The position numbers and the translations under genes are program-made. Shown here one piece after another: positions 8,684-17,954 of a stretch of DNA of 64,000 nt. This DNA is from CAVYWD01 sp963772225. Lineage in GTDB: Bacteria; Myxococcota; Myxococcia; Myxococcales; UBA5297. How positions within the stretch are numbered: the stretch's first letter is position 1; every line of letters begins with the position of its first letter. Under the pieces are notes generated by a model. The model was not told the origin of the DNA and searched no databases. It saw only the letters and a list, made by a program, of their open reading frames with translations. Location of the stretch: assembly GCA_963772225.1 (NCBI GenBank), contig CAVYWD010000002.1, forward strand, positions 992,001 through 1,056,000, in the 5' to 3' direction.

Positions 8684-9016
8684 ATGCCCCTCGACGTCGA
8701 AGCCATCACTCAACGCCTCCGCGAGTTCCGCGACGCCCGCGACTGGGCGCAGTTTCACAACGCCAAAGACCTGGCGATGGGCCTCTCCATCGAGGCTTCC
8801 GAGCTGCTGGAGACCTTTCTGTGGAAGGCGCCCGAGGACGTCGACCGCGGCCGCGTCGAGGAGGAGTTGGCGGACGTCTTCCTCTTCGTCCTGCTCCTGG
8901 CCGACAAGTACGGCTTCGACCTGGGAGAGATCGCCCTCGGAAAGATCGCCCGGAACGCCGAGAAATACCCCGTGGAGAAGGCGCGCGGCACCGCGCGGAA
9001 GTACGACGAGCTGTGA
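8684..9016 (+). CDS. MazG-like nucleotide pyrophosphohydrolase
   Basis: A 110-residue protein with the all-alpha NTP pyrophosphatase fold. The metal-binding pattern is ExxE...ExxD: SIEASELLETF, then RVEEELADVFLFVLLLADKYG. The sequence FRDARDWAQFHNAKDLAM is typical of the small MazG-like (RS21-C6/dCTPase) group that cleaves non-canonical or deoxynucleoside triphosphates. The ATG at 8684 matches the family N-terminus; an ATG at 8621 lies inside the palindromic element just upstream and is not supported by a ribosome site. It converges on the pseudokinase gene. Confidence 0.85.
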   Translation: MPLDVEAITQRLREFRDARDWAQFHNAKDLAMGLSIEASELLETFLWKAPEDVDRGRVEEELADVFLFVLLLADKYGFDLGEIALGKIARNAEKYPVEKARGTARKYDEL

Positions 9017-9051
9017 TGGCCCGCGCGCTTCGCGCCAGCGAGGCGGGCCTT

Positions 9052-10885
9052 CTAGGGGCTCTCCCGAGCCTCGGCCTCGACGTCGAACCGCATCTGCTCG
9101 CCGTCCTGGAGCCGAAACGCCTGCTGCCAGATCGCCGCGCCGAGCTTCACCTGGATCCGGTGGCTCCCCTCGAATACCGAGACCGGGCCCCCGAGCGGCG
9201 TCGTCCCGACCACCCGCCCATCGATGCGCACCGCGCAGCCGTCGGGAGCCTCCACCGTCACGGCGCCTTTCCCCACCGAAAAGGAGAGCCGGTTGGCGCC
9301 GGGCTTCGCCTCGACGGTGCGCACGAGCTGCACGCCTAGGCTGGGTTCGGAGAGCGTCAAGCGGTGGCGCCCGGCCGCGACGGGCGCGGTCACCGGGGCG
9401 CGCCCCGCGGCCTGGCCGTCCACGGCGACCAGGAGTGCAGGCGACGTGGCGATCTCCAGCGTCGCGCCCGCGGCCGAGGTCGGAGCCGGCGCGGCGGCGC
9501 TCGCCTCTTTCGCCGCGCTCGGGGACGGCAAAGCGGGTGACGCCGGCGAAGGTTCGGGGGGAGCTTCGTCGATCGACGCAGCCGCGAGCTTGGTCGGCGC
9601 CGCCGCCTGAGCCAGCGGAGCGGGCGCCTCAAGCTTCGGTCCCGCGCCCATCTTGAGCCAGAGGAGCACCGCCCCCGCCCCCGCGGCCGCCGCCACAGGC
9701 AGGAGCGCGATCCACGCCCGCGACCGTCGCTGAGGCGGGCGCTGCGCGTCGCTCTCGGCTCGGGGCGGCTCCGGCGCGGCGGGCTTTGGGGGCTCCGGCA
9801 CGGCGAGTTTTGGGGGCTCCGCAGCGGCGGCCGTTGGAGGCTCGGGCACAACGGCCGTTGGAGGCTCGGGCGCGGCTGCGGGCGCGAGCTCTGCGACCAC
9901 GGCGACCGGAGGCGCCGGAAATGCGGGCGAGGGAGCGGCAGGCGCGGCGGCCCGCTCGGCGCTCCACTCCTGAAGCCCGCGATCGAATCTCCCTCTGGCG
10001 AGCCGCCCGAGAGTCGTCGCCCTCGAAGGTCTTCGCCAAAAAGGCCGCGAGCTCGGCGCGATCGGCGACGCCGCCCGCCGCCTCTTCGACGGCCTCGCGA
10101 AAGGCCTGGACCGTGGCATAGCGGAGGCTGCCCTTCTTCGCCATGGCCTTTCCGATGACGGGCCGCAGCCCCGGGGGCACGAGCGCCGAGTCGAGAAGCG
10201 CGGGAGGCTTGCTCACCACCGCCTTGTCGAAGTTCTTTTCCTTCTGGAAGGGCACCTCGCCCGTCAGGGTTTCGTACAACAGCGCGCCCAGGAGGTAGAT
10301 GTCGGTCTGCAGGCTCACCGCGTCGCGGCCGCCGAGGACCTGCTCGGGGGCGCAGTGCTTGCGCCGGCCCACGACGCGCCGGCCCCCTACCTCCACCGGC
10401 GCCACCGCGAGCGCCCCGTAGCCCGAGACCTTCGTCGCCCCGGCATACGAGAGGAACAGGGTCTCCGGCCGCAGGTCGGCGTGGACGAGCGGCGTCCCAT
10501 CCTCGTTCCCGGCGAGGTGGGCGTATTGGACGCCCAGCGCCGCGTCGAGCACGACCCGCGCCGCCAAGCTCGCGGGCAGGTGCGAGGCCGCATTGAGGAC
10601 GCGCCGAAGGGACTCGGCGTCGGCGTACTCGACCACCCTCGCCAGCCCCTCCTCGAGCTCGACGAGGCCGTAGACCCGCAGGATGTTCGGGTGCTCCAGC
10701 ACCGCCGCCCGCGCCGTGTCGCGGCGCAGAAACTCCACCCGCTCCGGCTCGCACAGCACGTCGCCGGGGACCCAGATGAGGGCGCAGGGGCTCGCCGCCG
10801 ATTCGTCGACGATCCTCAAGCCCAGGAAAGCCCGCGAGCCCTCCTCGGACAAGAGCGGACCCAGTGCTGCGTATCGAATGGCCAT
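9052..10885 (-). CDS. Probable pseudokinase with proline-rich linker and PEGA-like domains (frameshifted)
   Basis: Residues 1-280 have a serine/threonine kinase fold: VLEHPNILRVYGLVE, HADLRPETLFLS, CAPEQVLGG, LQTDIYLLGALLYETLTGEVPF. Key residues are missing: no glycine loop, no VAIK lysine (CALIWVPGDV), and DFG is replaced (KVSGYGAL), so catalysis is unlikely. After it come a Pro/Ala/Glu-rich linker, one membrane segment (WIALLPVAAAAGAGAVLLWL) and C-terminal PEGA-like repeats (AVRIDGRVVGTTPL, VSVFEGSHRIQVKL). The kinase frame and the downstream frame are shifted by one base at about 9985-10015; read together they make one ordinary domain order, so this is taken as one gene with a frameshift or base error. 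ATG at 10885 was chosen; a GTG at 10966 is the alternative. Confidence 0.72.
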
Positions 10886-11019
10886 GAGGCCGCCGATGCT
10901 ACAGGGAGTTGGAAGCGGTTTCAAAAGAACCTGCCGCCCGCCCGTTGGAATTGGTGGATTCGGCACACCTCTTATCGGCCGCCCCGAGCGCGCCGATGCA
11001 GGGAGTGAGGCAAAGAAAA

Positions 11020-11049
11020 GCGAGAGGCGCGTCGGTGCGCGTCTCTCGC
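11020..11049 (-). terminator. Rho-independent terminator of pseB-pseC
   Basis: On the minus strand a 12-pair stem with one mismatch (GCGAGAGACGCG / CGCGCCTCTCGC) and a 6-base loop is followed by CTTTTCTTTG. It lies 41 bases after the pseC stop. Confidence 0.7.
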
Positions 11050-11090
11050 CGTATCAACGCTCTTCTGTGAGAGGAGGAGGAGCACCGCCC

Positions 11091-12227
11091 CTAGGCAAGG
11101 GCCGTGTGAAGCGCGTTGATGACTCTTTTCAGGTCGGCGTCTGTCATCGCGGGAAACAGCGGAAGACTGATCAGCCTTCGGTAAGCATCCCATGCCCTCG
11201 GCGTTTCTTCGGGCGAATACCCGAGCGCCCGATAAGCCGAGAACCCGTTCACCGGGACATAGTGTACCTGCACTCCGAGCCCGAGGGAATGGAGGCGGTC
11301 AAATGTCTGCCTTCGCTGGGGATTTGACCCCACTATCCGTATGGGGAAAAGGTGCCATGCGTGAAGTTCCAGGTCGCGGGCCGGCGGGAGCAGAATCCGC
11401 GGGTCGCCCCGGAGGGCCTCGAAGTAGCCGCGGGCCAGCGCCCGGCGGCGCGCGAGGAACCGGTCGAGCTTCTTGAGCTGCGATAGCCCCAGGGCGCACT
11501 GCACGTCGGTGAGGCGGAAGTTCTGGCCGATCTCCGCGACGTCGTAGAACCAATCGCCCTCGTCCGTCCGGAGCCGCTCGCGGTCGCGGACGATGCCGTG
11601 GTTGCGGTACTCGCGAGCCCGGCGCGCCAGCCGGTCGCTGTCGGTCAGCACTGCGCCGCCCTCGCCGGTGGTGACGTGCTTGACCGGGTGGAAGCTGAAG
11701 ACCGTCAGGTCGGCGAGCAATCCGACCGCGCGTCCGCGCAGCGACGCGCCGAGGGCATGCGAAGCGTCCTCGACGACCAGGAGGTCTCTCGCGCGCGCCA
11801 TCGCCATGAGGTCGTCGATGGCCGCCGGCTCTCCGGCGTAGTCCACCGGGGCGATGACCCGCGTCCTGGGAGTGATCTTCTTCTCCACCTCGGCGGGGTC
11901 GATGGTGAGCGTCGCGGGGTCGATGTCGGCGAAGACCGGCCGCGCGCCCAGGAGCACCGCCGCGCTGGCGGTGGCCGCGAAGGTCAGCGGAGTCGTCACG
12001 AGCTCTGAGCCCGGCCCCAGCCCGGCGGCCCAGTAGGCGGCCTGCAGCGCCGCGGTGCCGGAGGAGACGGCCACCGCGTGCTTGGCGCCGCATCGCTCGC
12101 AGAGCGCGCGCTCGAACCGCTCCACCAGCGGGCCGGTGGTCAGGAAGTCGCCGCGAAGCGCCTCGGCGACGGCGGCGACGTCGTCGTCCTCGATGGTCTG
12201 GCGCCCGTAGGGCAAGAGGGCCGTCAT
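11091..12227 (-). CDS. pseC: PseC-like UDP-4-keto sugar aminotransferase (DegT family)
   Basis: A PLP-dependent sugar aminotransferase of 378 residues. It starts LPYGRQTIEDDDVAAVAEAL, keeps the cofactor site AVSSGTAALQAAYWAAG and VVEDASHALGA, and carries the Schiff-base lysine at residue 183 in FSFHPVKHVTTGEGG. The family end HAWHLFPIRI and GVQVHYVPVN is present. PseC converts the PseB product to UDP-4-amino-4,6-dideoxy-AltNAc, on the way to pseudaminic acid or another 4-amino sugar. Its ATG overlaps the pseB stop (ATGA), so translation is coupled. PseH, PseG and PseI are not in the window. Confidence 0.88.
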   Translation of the reverse strand: MTALLPYGRQTIEDDDVAAVAEALRGDFLTTGPLVERFERALCERCGAKHAVAVSSGTAALQAAYWAAGLGPGSELVTTPLTFAATASAAVLLGARPVFADIDPATLTIDPAEVEKKITPRTRVIAPVDYAGEPAAIDDLMAMARARDLLVVEDASHALGASLRGRAVGLLADLTVFSFHPVKHVTTGEGGAVLTDSDRLARRAREYRNHGIVRDRERLRTDEGDWFYDVAEIGQNFRLTDVQCALGLSQLKKLDRFLARRRALARGYFEALRGDPRILLPPARDLELHAWHLFPIRIVGSNPQRRQTFDRLHSLGLGVQVHYVPVNGFSAYRALGYSPEETPRAWDAYRRLISLPLFPAMTDADLKRVINALHTALA

Positions 12228-13255
12228 GCCGCCTCCCGCTCGCGCGAGAACGCCACGGCCTCGGGGAGGTCGAGATTCCCGATCATGGCGCGGAGCTCGG
12301 CCGGAGTGAGCCAGCGGTCGTTGCTGTCGGAGGCGTAGCGGAACCCCTCGGCGCACCGCTTGCCCTGGCGCAGCCAGCGCTCGTGCCGCGCCCAGGGCTC
12401 GGAGGGGAGGATGACGAAGCGGTCGTCCATCTCCACGGTGTGGCGCGCGTCGTCTTCGGGGATCATCACCTCGTGCAGCTTCTCGCCCGGACGGATTCCT
12501 TTGTGCTCCAACTTCGCGTCGGGCGCGATGGTGCGGGCCACGTCCACCATCCGCATGCTGGGGATCTTGGGGACGAAGACCTCGCCGCCCACCATGTCCT
12601 CCAGGCAGCGCAGCACGAAGTCGGCGCCCTGTTGCAGGGTGAGCCAGAACCGCGTCATGCGCTCGTCGGTGATGGGCAGGGCTCCCGTGTGGCGCTTGGA
12701 CAGGAAGAGCGGGACGACCGAGCCCCGGCTGCCCAGGACGTTGCCGTAGCGCACCACCGCGAACGCCGTCTTGGCGCCGCCGGCGTAGACGTTGCCTCCG
12801 ACGAAGAGCTTGTCGGAGCAGAGCTTGGTCGCCCCGTAGAGGTTGACCGGGCACGCCGCCTTGTCGGTGGAGAGGGCCATGACCCGCGACACGCCTGCGT
12901 CGATGGCCGCGTCGATGATGTTTTGAGCCCCAAGGATATTGGTCTTCACCGCCTCGAAGGGGTTGTACTCCGCCGCCGGCACCTGCTTGAGCGCCGCGGC
13001 GTGGATGACGTAGTCCACGCCCTCGAACGCCCGATGGAGCCGCGATGGGTCGCGCACGTCGCCGATGAAGTAGCGCAGGCTCGGGTGGTGGTCGAGGCGG
13101 GGGTCCTCTTGCATCTCGAACTGCTTGAGCTCGTCGCGGCTGAAGACGATGACCCGCCGGGCGCAGTGCCGCTCCAGCATCGTGCGCACGAAGCACCGGC
13201 CGAAGGACCCCGTCCCTCCCGTCACCAGCACCGTCTTTCCGTCGAAGAAGCCCAT
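12224..13255 (-). CDS. pseB: PseB-like UDP-N-acetylglucosamine 4,6-dehydratase (inverting)
   Basis: An extended short-chain dehydrogenase of about 343 residues. The NAD site is TVLVTGGTGSFGRCFV, followed by IVFSRDELKQFEM, HAAALKQVPAAEYNP, STDKAACPVNLYGATK and RYGNVLGSRGSVVPLF, all typical of PseB/FlaA1. GIRPGEKLHEVMI is the family C-terminal motif. Two ATGs are close; the second (13255) was chosen because GAGG lies 9 bases before it, whereas it touches the first (13264). First gene of the two-gene pseBC unit, whose sugar probably goes to a flagellin, pilin or surface polysaccharide that lies elsewhere. Confidence 0.9.
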   Translation of the reverse strand: MGFFDGKTVLVTGGTGSFGRCFVRTMLERHCARRVIVFSRDELKQFEMQEDPRLDHHPSLRYFIGDVRDPSRLHRAFEGVDYVIHAAALKQVPAAEYNPFEAVKTNILGAQNIIDAAIDAGVSRVMALSTDKAACPVNLYGATKLCSDKLFVGGNVYAGGAKTAFAVVRYGNVLGSRGSVVPLFLSKRHTGALPITDERMTRFWLTLQQGADFVLRCLEDMVGGEVFVPKIPSMRMVDVARTIAPDAKLEHKGIRPGEKLHEVMIPEDDARHTVEMDDRFVILPSEPWARHERWLRQGKRCAEGFRYASDSNDRWLTPAELRAMIGNLDLPEAVAFSREREAA

Positions 13256-13449
13256 CGTGCCCATCCTCGAGCGAGCGTCGCCCGCGCTGCGGCTGGGGAG
13301 GGGCTTTTCAAGTCGAGTGCCATCCGCGCCGGAGGCCTCCTCGACGCGATAAGTGGTTGAAATCGCGCTTGGCCGCTGCCCCAGGAGGTCCGTCCGGCGT
13401 CACCGCCCTGACGGCGGCGAGGAGCCAGAGGGCTGACGCGCCAGGCCCT

Positions 13450-14553
13450 CTACTTGCCGCGGCGAAAGCGCTCGTTCAACGTCTCGAGGACGCAGGGAGG
13501 GACGAGGTCTGCGACGTCGCCGCCGAAGGAGGCGACCTCGCGCACCAGGCGAGACGAAATGTAGAAGTAGTCCTCGCCGGTCATGATGAAGACCGTCTCG
13601 ATGTCCCGGGCGAGCTTCCGGTTCATGTTCGCCATCTGGAACTCGTACTCGAAGTCCGAGACCGCGCGCAGGCCCCGCATGACCGCGAACACGTTCCGGC
13701 GGCGGGCGTAGTCGACCAGGAGCCCCTCGAACGCGTCGACCTCGACGCGGGGGTCGTTCTCCACGGACTGGGCGATGAGCCGCTTGCGCTCCTCGACCGA
13801 GAAGAGCGGGCTCTTCTTCGGGTTGTGGGCGATGGCGACGATGACCTGATCGAATATCCGAAGGGCGCGGTGAATGAGCGAGACGTGCCCGTTGGTCGGC
13901 GGATTGAACGATCCCGGATAGATGACAACGTGCTTGGCCATGGGGGCGCTACTCTTCCCACCGCGCTCCGGGTGCGTCAAGGGCGCTTCGCCGCCGCGCC
14001 CGGAGCCGTCCGCGGCGAAGAACGACACCGCGGTATCTCCGAATTGCCGGGCGTCGACGAGCGACAGCCCCGCCAACCGCGAAGGCGCTTCCTGGCGCCG
14101 GTCGTGCTCGACGACCAGGCGCCCTCCTGGGACCAACAGATTCATCCGCGCCACCAGCTCCACGACCTCCGCCGGGCCCGCCGCGGCGTACGGCGGGTCG
14201 GCGAAGACCAGGTCGAACGGCTCGTGCGCCAGCGGCCCCAGGGTCTTCTCCGAAACCGAACCGGCGACGATGCGGACGCGCGGCTCCATCGCCAGGGCGC
14301 GGGCGTTCTCCCGGCACAGGGCGACGGACTCCTTGCCGCTGTCCACCAGGACCGCCCGCGCGGCGCCGCGCGAGATGGCCTCGAGCGCGAGCGCGCCGGT
14401 GCCGGCGTACAGGTCCAGCACCGAGAGCCCCTCGAGCCACTGGCCCAGGATGTTGAAGATGGACTCGCGGACGCGGTCGGCCGTGGGGCGCAGCCCGCTT
14501 CCCTTTGGCCCCTTGAGCGCCCTCCCGCGCGCGCTGCCGGCAACGATGCGCAT
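13450..14553 (-). CDS. rsmD-coaD: RsmD 16S rRNA methyltransferase fused in frame to CoaD phosphopantetheine adenylyltransferase
   Basis: One uninterrupted frame of 367 residues holds two enzymes. Residues 1-180 are RsmD (16S rRNA m2G966): MRIVAGSARGRALKGP, RPTADRVRESIFNIL, LDLYAGTGALALEAISRGA and the catalytic VFADPPY. A linker of about 24 residues follows. Residues 205-367 are CoaD (coenzyme A synthesis, fourth step): YPGSFNPPTNGHVSLIHRAL, AIAHNPKKSPLFS, GLRAVSDFEYEFQMA and YISSRLVREVASFGG. CoaD has its own ATG at 13941 and could also be made separately. The two genes are neighbours in many bacteria but normally have a stop between them. A base error that removes the stop is the simple alternative. 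The gene starts 6 bases after the preceding one. Confidence 0.88.
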   Translation of the reverse strand: MRIVAGSARGRALKGPKGSGLRPTADRVRESIFNILGQWLEGLSVLDLYAGTGALALEAISRGAARAVLVDSGKESVALCRENARALAMEPRVRIVAGSVSEKTLGPLAHEPFDLVFADPPYAAAGPAEVVELVARMNLLVPGGRLVVEHDRRQEAPSRLAGLSLVDARQFGDTAVSFFAADGSGRGGEAPLTHPERGGKSSAPMAKHVVIYPGSFNPPTNGHVSLIHRALRIFDQVIVAIAHNPKKSPLFSVEERKRLIAQSVENDPRVEVDAFEGLLVDYARRRNVFAVMRGLRAVSDFEYEFQMANMNRKLARDIETVFIMTGEDYFYISSRLVREVASFGGDVADLVPPCVLETLNERFRRGK

Positions 14554-14559
14554 GGTCGT

Positions 14560-15453
14560 TCAGCCGCCCTCGCCGCGCTTTGCCAAGGCCTGGGCGGCCG
14601 CGGCGCCGCTCCCGGCGCAGCCCCAGGCGAGGAGCGCCTCCTTGGCCTCGTAGTAGGCGTGCGCCTCCAGCCAGTCGAGGTCGGAGGCGGGGCGCCGGCG
14701 CTCCACCAGCGCCTGGAAGGGGCGCGCCAAAGCGACGCGAGGCGCCCGCGCGCCCTCGGGCCTCGGGTCCACGAGCTCGACCGAGCACGGCGCCGCGGCC
14801 TGCGTGAGCGCCGCGAGCTGCTCTGGATTGGCGCTGCCCGCGCCCACCGACAGGACGTCGGGCCGAGCGCCTCGCGCCAGGACGGCGCGGAGCCAGGCCG
14901 CGACCGCCTCGGCGCCTCCGGAAGGCGCTGTGAGGTCGACCCCGAGCTCGCGCTCCTGAGCCGTGGCGACGACGTCGCCCAGCGCCGCGGCGGCCCATTC
15001 CCCGTCGAGCGCCGTGGCGTCGAGCGCCACCTCGGTGAAGCCGGCGTCGACCAGCTGGAACACCGACTCCCGAGCCTTGGCCACCTCGTGCGGGCTCGCC
15101 TCGGCCAGGGCGATGGGGCCGCCGCGCAAGAAGAGCGGCTGGGACAACCCGACCTCGGCGGCGGCGGTCGCCACGTCCTGGAAGACCGCCCAGGGACGCG
15201 GCCCCTCTCCCAACCCGTGGGCCGCGGCGCCGACCCCCACCGCCGCGTCCAGCTGCCGCGCCGCGCGCAGCACGCCCAGGGCAAAGGGGGCGATGAAGCC
15301 CGACGGCAGCGAGAAGCAGACCAGCGCCCCGGGTCGCGGGGCCAGCGCGGCCTGCAGGGGGCGAGCGCTGAGGAGGCAAACGCGCGAGCCGGAGCCCAGG
15401 CGGTTCACCGCATTGGTGGGCCGCAGGCGCAGCACGGCGTCGAGGGGGCGCAT
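14560..15453 (-). CDS. Uncharacterised TIM-barrel-like protein
   Basis: A 297-residue protein I do not recognise by name. It reads like a degenerate class II aldolase or related barrel: PSGFIAPFALGVLRAARQLD at the start, evenly spaced short beta-like segments (GVGAAAHG, PLFLRGGPIAL, FTEVALDATAL, GVDLTAPSGG, VLSVGAGSAN), and alpha helices between. The metal histidines of true class II aldolases are not evident. It ends 6 bases before rsmD-coaD and begins 20 bases after the efflux gene, so it is probably in one operon with both. Start ATG 15453 gives the most compact protein; no clear ribosome site. Confidence 0.6.
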   Translation of the reverse strand: MRPLDAVLRLRPTNAVNRLGSGSRVCLLSARPLQAALAPRPGALVCFSLPSGFIAPFALGVLRAARQLDAAVGVGAAAHGLGEGPRPWAVFQDVATAAAEVGLSQPLFLRGGPIALAEASPHEVAKARESVFQLVDAGFTEVALDATALDGEWAAAALGDVVATAQERELGVDLTAPSGGAEAVAAWLRAVLARGARPDVLSVGAGSANPEQLAALTQAAAPCSVELVDPRPEGARAPRVALARPFQALVERRRPASDLDWLEAHAYYEAKEALLAWGCAGSGAAAAQALAKRGEGG

Positions 15454-15473
15454 GGGATTCCGTTGCGCGCCGG

Positions 15474-16496
15474 CTACTCGCGGCGCGCGAAGGCCTCGCT
15501 CTCGATCTGCAGGGTCGCGTGGTCGATGCCGAACCGCTCGTGCAACAAGCCTCGGGCGGCGGCCAGGATGGCGTCGTGCTCCGCGGTGCCGCCGTCGAGC
15601 CGGACGACGAGGTGCGCCGACAGCGCGTGCAGGCTGTGGCTGATGGTCCAGACGTGGAGGTCGTGGACCTCCTGCACCCCGTCGATGGTCTTCATGGCGC
15701 CGAACACCTCGACCAGGTCGATGTGCTCGGGCACGGCCTCGAGCAGGACGTGCACCGCCTGCCGGACGAGGCCCACGGCGCCCGCCGCGATGATGGCCGC
15801 GATGGCGACGGAGATGATGGGGTCGAGGGCCGTCCAGCCGGTGAGCCAGGCCACGGCCCCGGCCGCGATGACGCCCACCGACGAGAGCGCGTCGCCGGCG
15901 ACGTGCAGGAAGGCCGCGCGCACGTTCATGCTCTGCGAGCGCGAGAGCAGCACCATGCCGCCGATGTTCACCAGCAAGCCGACGACGGCGATGCCGAGCA
16001 TGAGCGGAGCATTGAGGGGCCGCGGGCTCGCCAGTCGCTGCCAGGCCTCGTAGGCGATGAGGCCCGCGATGCCGACCAGGGTCAACCCGTTCACCAGCGC
16101 CGACAGGATCTCCAGCCGGAAGAAGCCGTAGGTCCGCTTGAGGTCGGCCGGGCGCCCGGCGAACCAGAGGGCGAGGGCGGCGAGCAGGAGCGCCGCCGCG
16201 TCGGTGAGCATGTGGCCGGCGTCCGAGAGGAGCGCCAGAGAGTTGGACCACCAACCGCCGACCGCCTCCGCCACCATCATGAACGCGGTGAGGCCCAACG
16301 TGCCCAAGAGCCGCCCCCGGTCGCGCGCCCGCTCGTGCCCGTGGCCGTGCTCGAAGGCGCCGTGAGTGTGCTCGGCGCCTGCCGCGCCGTCGCACTCGTC
16401 GCCGCGCGGCACTTCGCACGGGCCGGGGAGGTCGCCGGGGCGAGCGATGGCGGCGGCGCCCGGCTGCTCTGCGTTCTGGCCAGTTCGAATGCTCAA
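15474..16496 (-). CDS. Cation diffusion facilitator efflux protein (ZitB/CzcD-like)
   Basis: Inner-membrane metal/proton antiporter of 340 residues with six membrane segments. The N-terminus has a histidine-rich stretch (HTHGAFEHGHGHER) that probably binds Zn2+, Co2+ or similar ions. The transport-site motifs are SDAGHMLTDAAAL (HxxxD) in helix 2 and HVAGDALSSVGV in helix 5. The C-terminal cytoplasmic domain shows VQEVHDLHVWTISHSLHALSAHL. Metal specificity cannot be decided from motifs. It leads a short run with the barrel protein and rsmD-coaD. Confidence 0.92.
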   Translation of the reverse strand: MSIRTGQNAEQPGAAAIARPGDLPGPCEVPRGDECDGAAGAEHTHGAFEHGHGHERARDRGRLLGTLGLTAFMMVAEAVGGWWSNSLALLSDAGHMLTDAAALLLAALALWFAGRPADLKRTYGFFRLEILSALVNGLTLVGIAGLIAYEAWQRLASPRPLNAPLMLGIAVVGLLVNIGGMVLLSRSQSMNVRAAFLHVAGDALSSVGVIAAGAVAWLTGWTALDPIISVAIAAIIAAGAVGLVRQAVHVLLEAVPEHIDLVEVFGAMKTIDGVQEVHDLHVWTISHSLHALSAHLVVRLDGGTAEHDAILAAARGLLHERFGIDHATLQIESEAFARRE

Positions 16497-16642
16497 GCTG
16501 CCTCGAAGGGTCTCAAGTGACGGTGTCGCTCTCCAACCGGGGTCTCGCCCCGAGCCGGCTTTGGCGAGCCGGCTCTCCGTCCGACTTCACCCAAACTACC
16601 AAAGTCTAGAGGTCGAAATGCCCATGGGATCTTCCGCAGGCC

Positions 16643-17911
16643 TCAGCTCCCGGTCGAGGGGCACGGCGAGCGGTCCGCGGGCGGCGAGGCGGCGCGGGCC
16701 CTCTCGCAGGCCTGGCTGACCTTCCGAGCGAGGTCGGCTTGCTCGCCGGCGCGGGCCTTCGATTTTTCCGCCGAATAGGCCGTGGCCAGCTCCCGGAGGA
16801 GCGCCGCGTCCTTGGCTCCTTCCGGCTCAGCAACGAGCATTTCGAGCAGCTTCACCGCCACCGCCGGGGTCCCGACCTTGAGAGCAAAAGCGGCGATCTC
16901 GCGCGACTCGGCCGGCGTCTCGCCCGTGGCAGACCCCAGGGCCTTGTCGAGCTCGGCGCGGGCCCCCGAGGCATCTCGGGCGGCCACTGCCAGGCGCCCC
17001 AAAGCCAGGTGGGGTCCGGACCGCTCCTGGACCTTGAGGCTGCTCTCGAAAGCGGCCTTCGCGGCCTCCAGGCGCCCGAGCTTGACTTCGATCTCCCCGA
17101 CAACCTCCCAGGCGAACGGATCCTTGGGACCCAACTTGGCGGCCTCCTGAAAGGCGTCCCTGGCTCCGGACAGGTCCCCCACCCGAACCAGCGCCTCGCC
17201 GATTTGATTGTAGGCGTCGGCGTCGGGGCGGACCGCGACCGCGCGCCGCAATGCCGCCACCGCCTCGGCCCAGCGCTGCTGCCGCGAGCGGATTTGCCCG
17301 ATGAGGACGAGGTCCTTGGGGCTGCCGGCGGGGTCGGCGGCCGCCGTCCGCTCTAGGACCGCCGCGGCCTCGTCGTCGCGCTTGGCCTCGAGCAGCGCCT
17401 CGACCTCTTCGCGGGGCGCGGTCAGGTCGCCCGGCATCAGCTCCTGCGCCTTCCGGTAGGCCTCCACGGCCTCGCTGGGGCGCCCGGAGTTGATGAGGCA
17501 CCGGCCCAACCGCATCCACGAGAGTCGCTTGGCGGGCTCGAGCTTGACGGCCTCGCGAAAGGCGTCTACCGCTTCCCCGAAGCGCGCCTGGGAGAGCAGC
17601 GCGTCGCCGAGCGCGTGCCACGCTTTGGCCGAGGGCGAGAGGCGAAGCGATTGCCGCAAGTGCTCGGCCGCCTCCCCAAACTTCCCCTCGAGGAACTCCT
17701 GCTGGCCCGCCAGATAAAGGGACTCGTGAGACTTGGGGTCGAGGGTGATCCGATCTCTCAGCCCCGACTCGGGGCTCGGCCGGACGAACCCGCCGTCGCC
17801 CGAACGCTGGGGAACCGGCGGGAGGCTCGGGCTCTGATTGGCCCCCGGGGGCTGGCCGCGGCAACCGGCCAGCAGAAGCGCGGCGACGGCGGCCGCGCGT
17901 CCAAACGCCAT
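16643..17911 (-). CDS. TPR-repeat lipoprotein
   Basis: Secreted lipoprotein of 422 residues: signal MAFGRAAAVAALLLAGC with lipobox LAGC. From about residue 60 onward it is built of tandem 34-residue TPR units (for example YLAGQQEFLEGKFGEAAEHL, AWHALGDALLSQARFGEAVD, AYNQIGEALVRVGDLSGARD), at least eight by eye. ATG 17911 was chosen because GAGGAAGG precedes it and it starts the signal peptide; upstream in-frame codons have no such support. TPR lipoproteins usually act as scaffolds in envelope complexes (motility, secretion, sporulation); the partner is unknown. Confidence 0.82.
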   Translation of the reverse strand: MAFGRAAAVAALLLAGCRGQPPGANQSPSLPPVPQRSGDGGFVRPSPESGLRDRITLDPKSHESLYLAGQQEFLEGKFGEAAEHLRQSLRLSPSAKAWHALGDALLSQARFGEAVDAFREAVKLEPAKRLSWMRLGRCLINSGRPSEAVEAYRKAQELMPGDLTAPREEVEALLEAKRDDEAAAVLERTAAADPAGSPKDLVLIGQIRSRQQRWAEAVAALRRAVAVRPDADAYNQIGEALVRVGDLSGARDAFQEAAKLGPKDPFAWEVVGEIEVKLGRLEAAKAAFESSLKVQERSGPHLALGRLAVAARDASGARAELDKALGSATGETPAESREIAAFALKVGTPAVAVKLLEMLVAEPEGAKDAALLRELATAYSAEKSKARAGEQADLARKVSQACERARAASPPADRSPCPSTGS

Positions 17912-17954
17912 GGGGACCTTCCTCGAATGAATTCGCATTGGGCGCAAGACGAAA

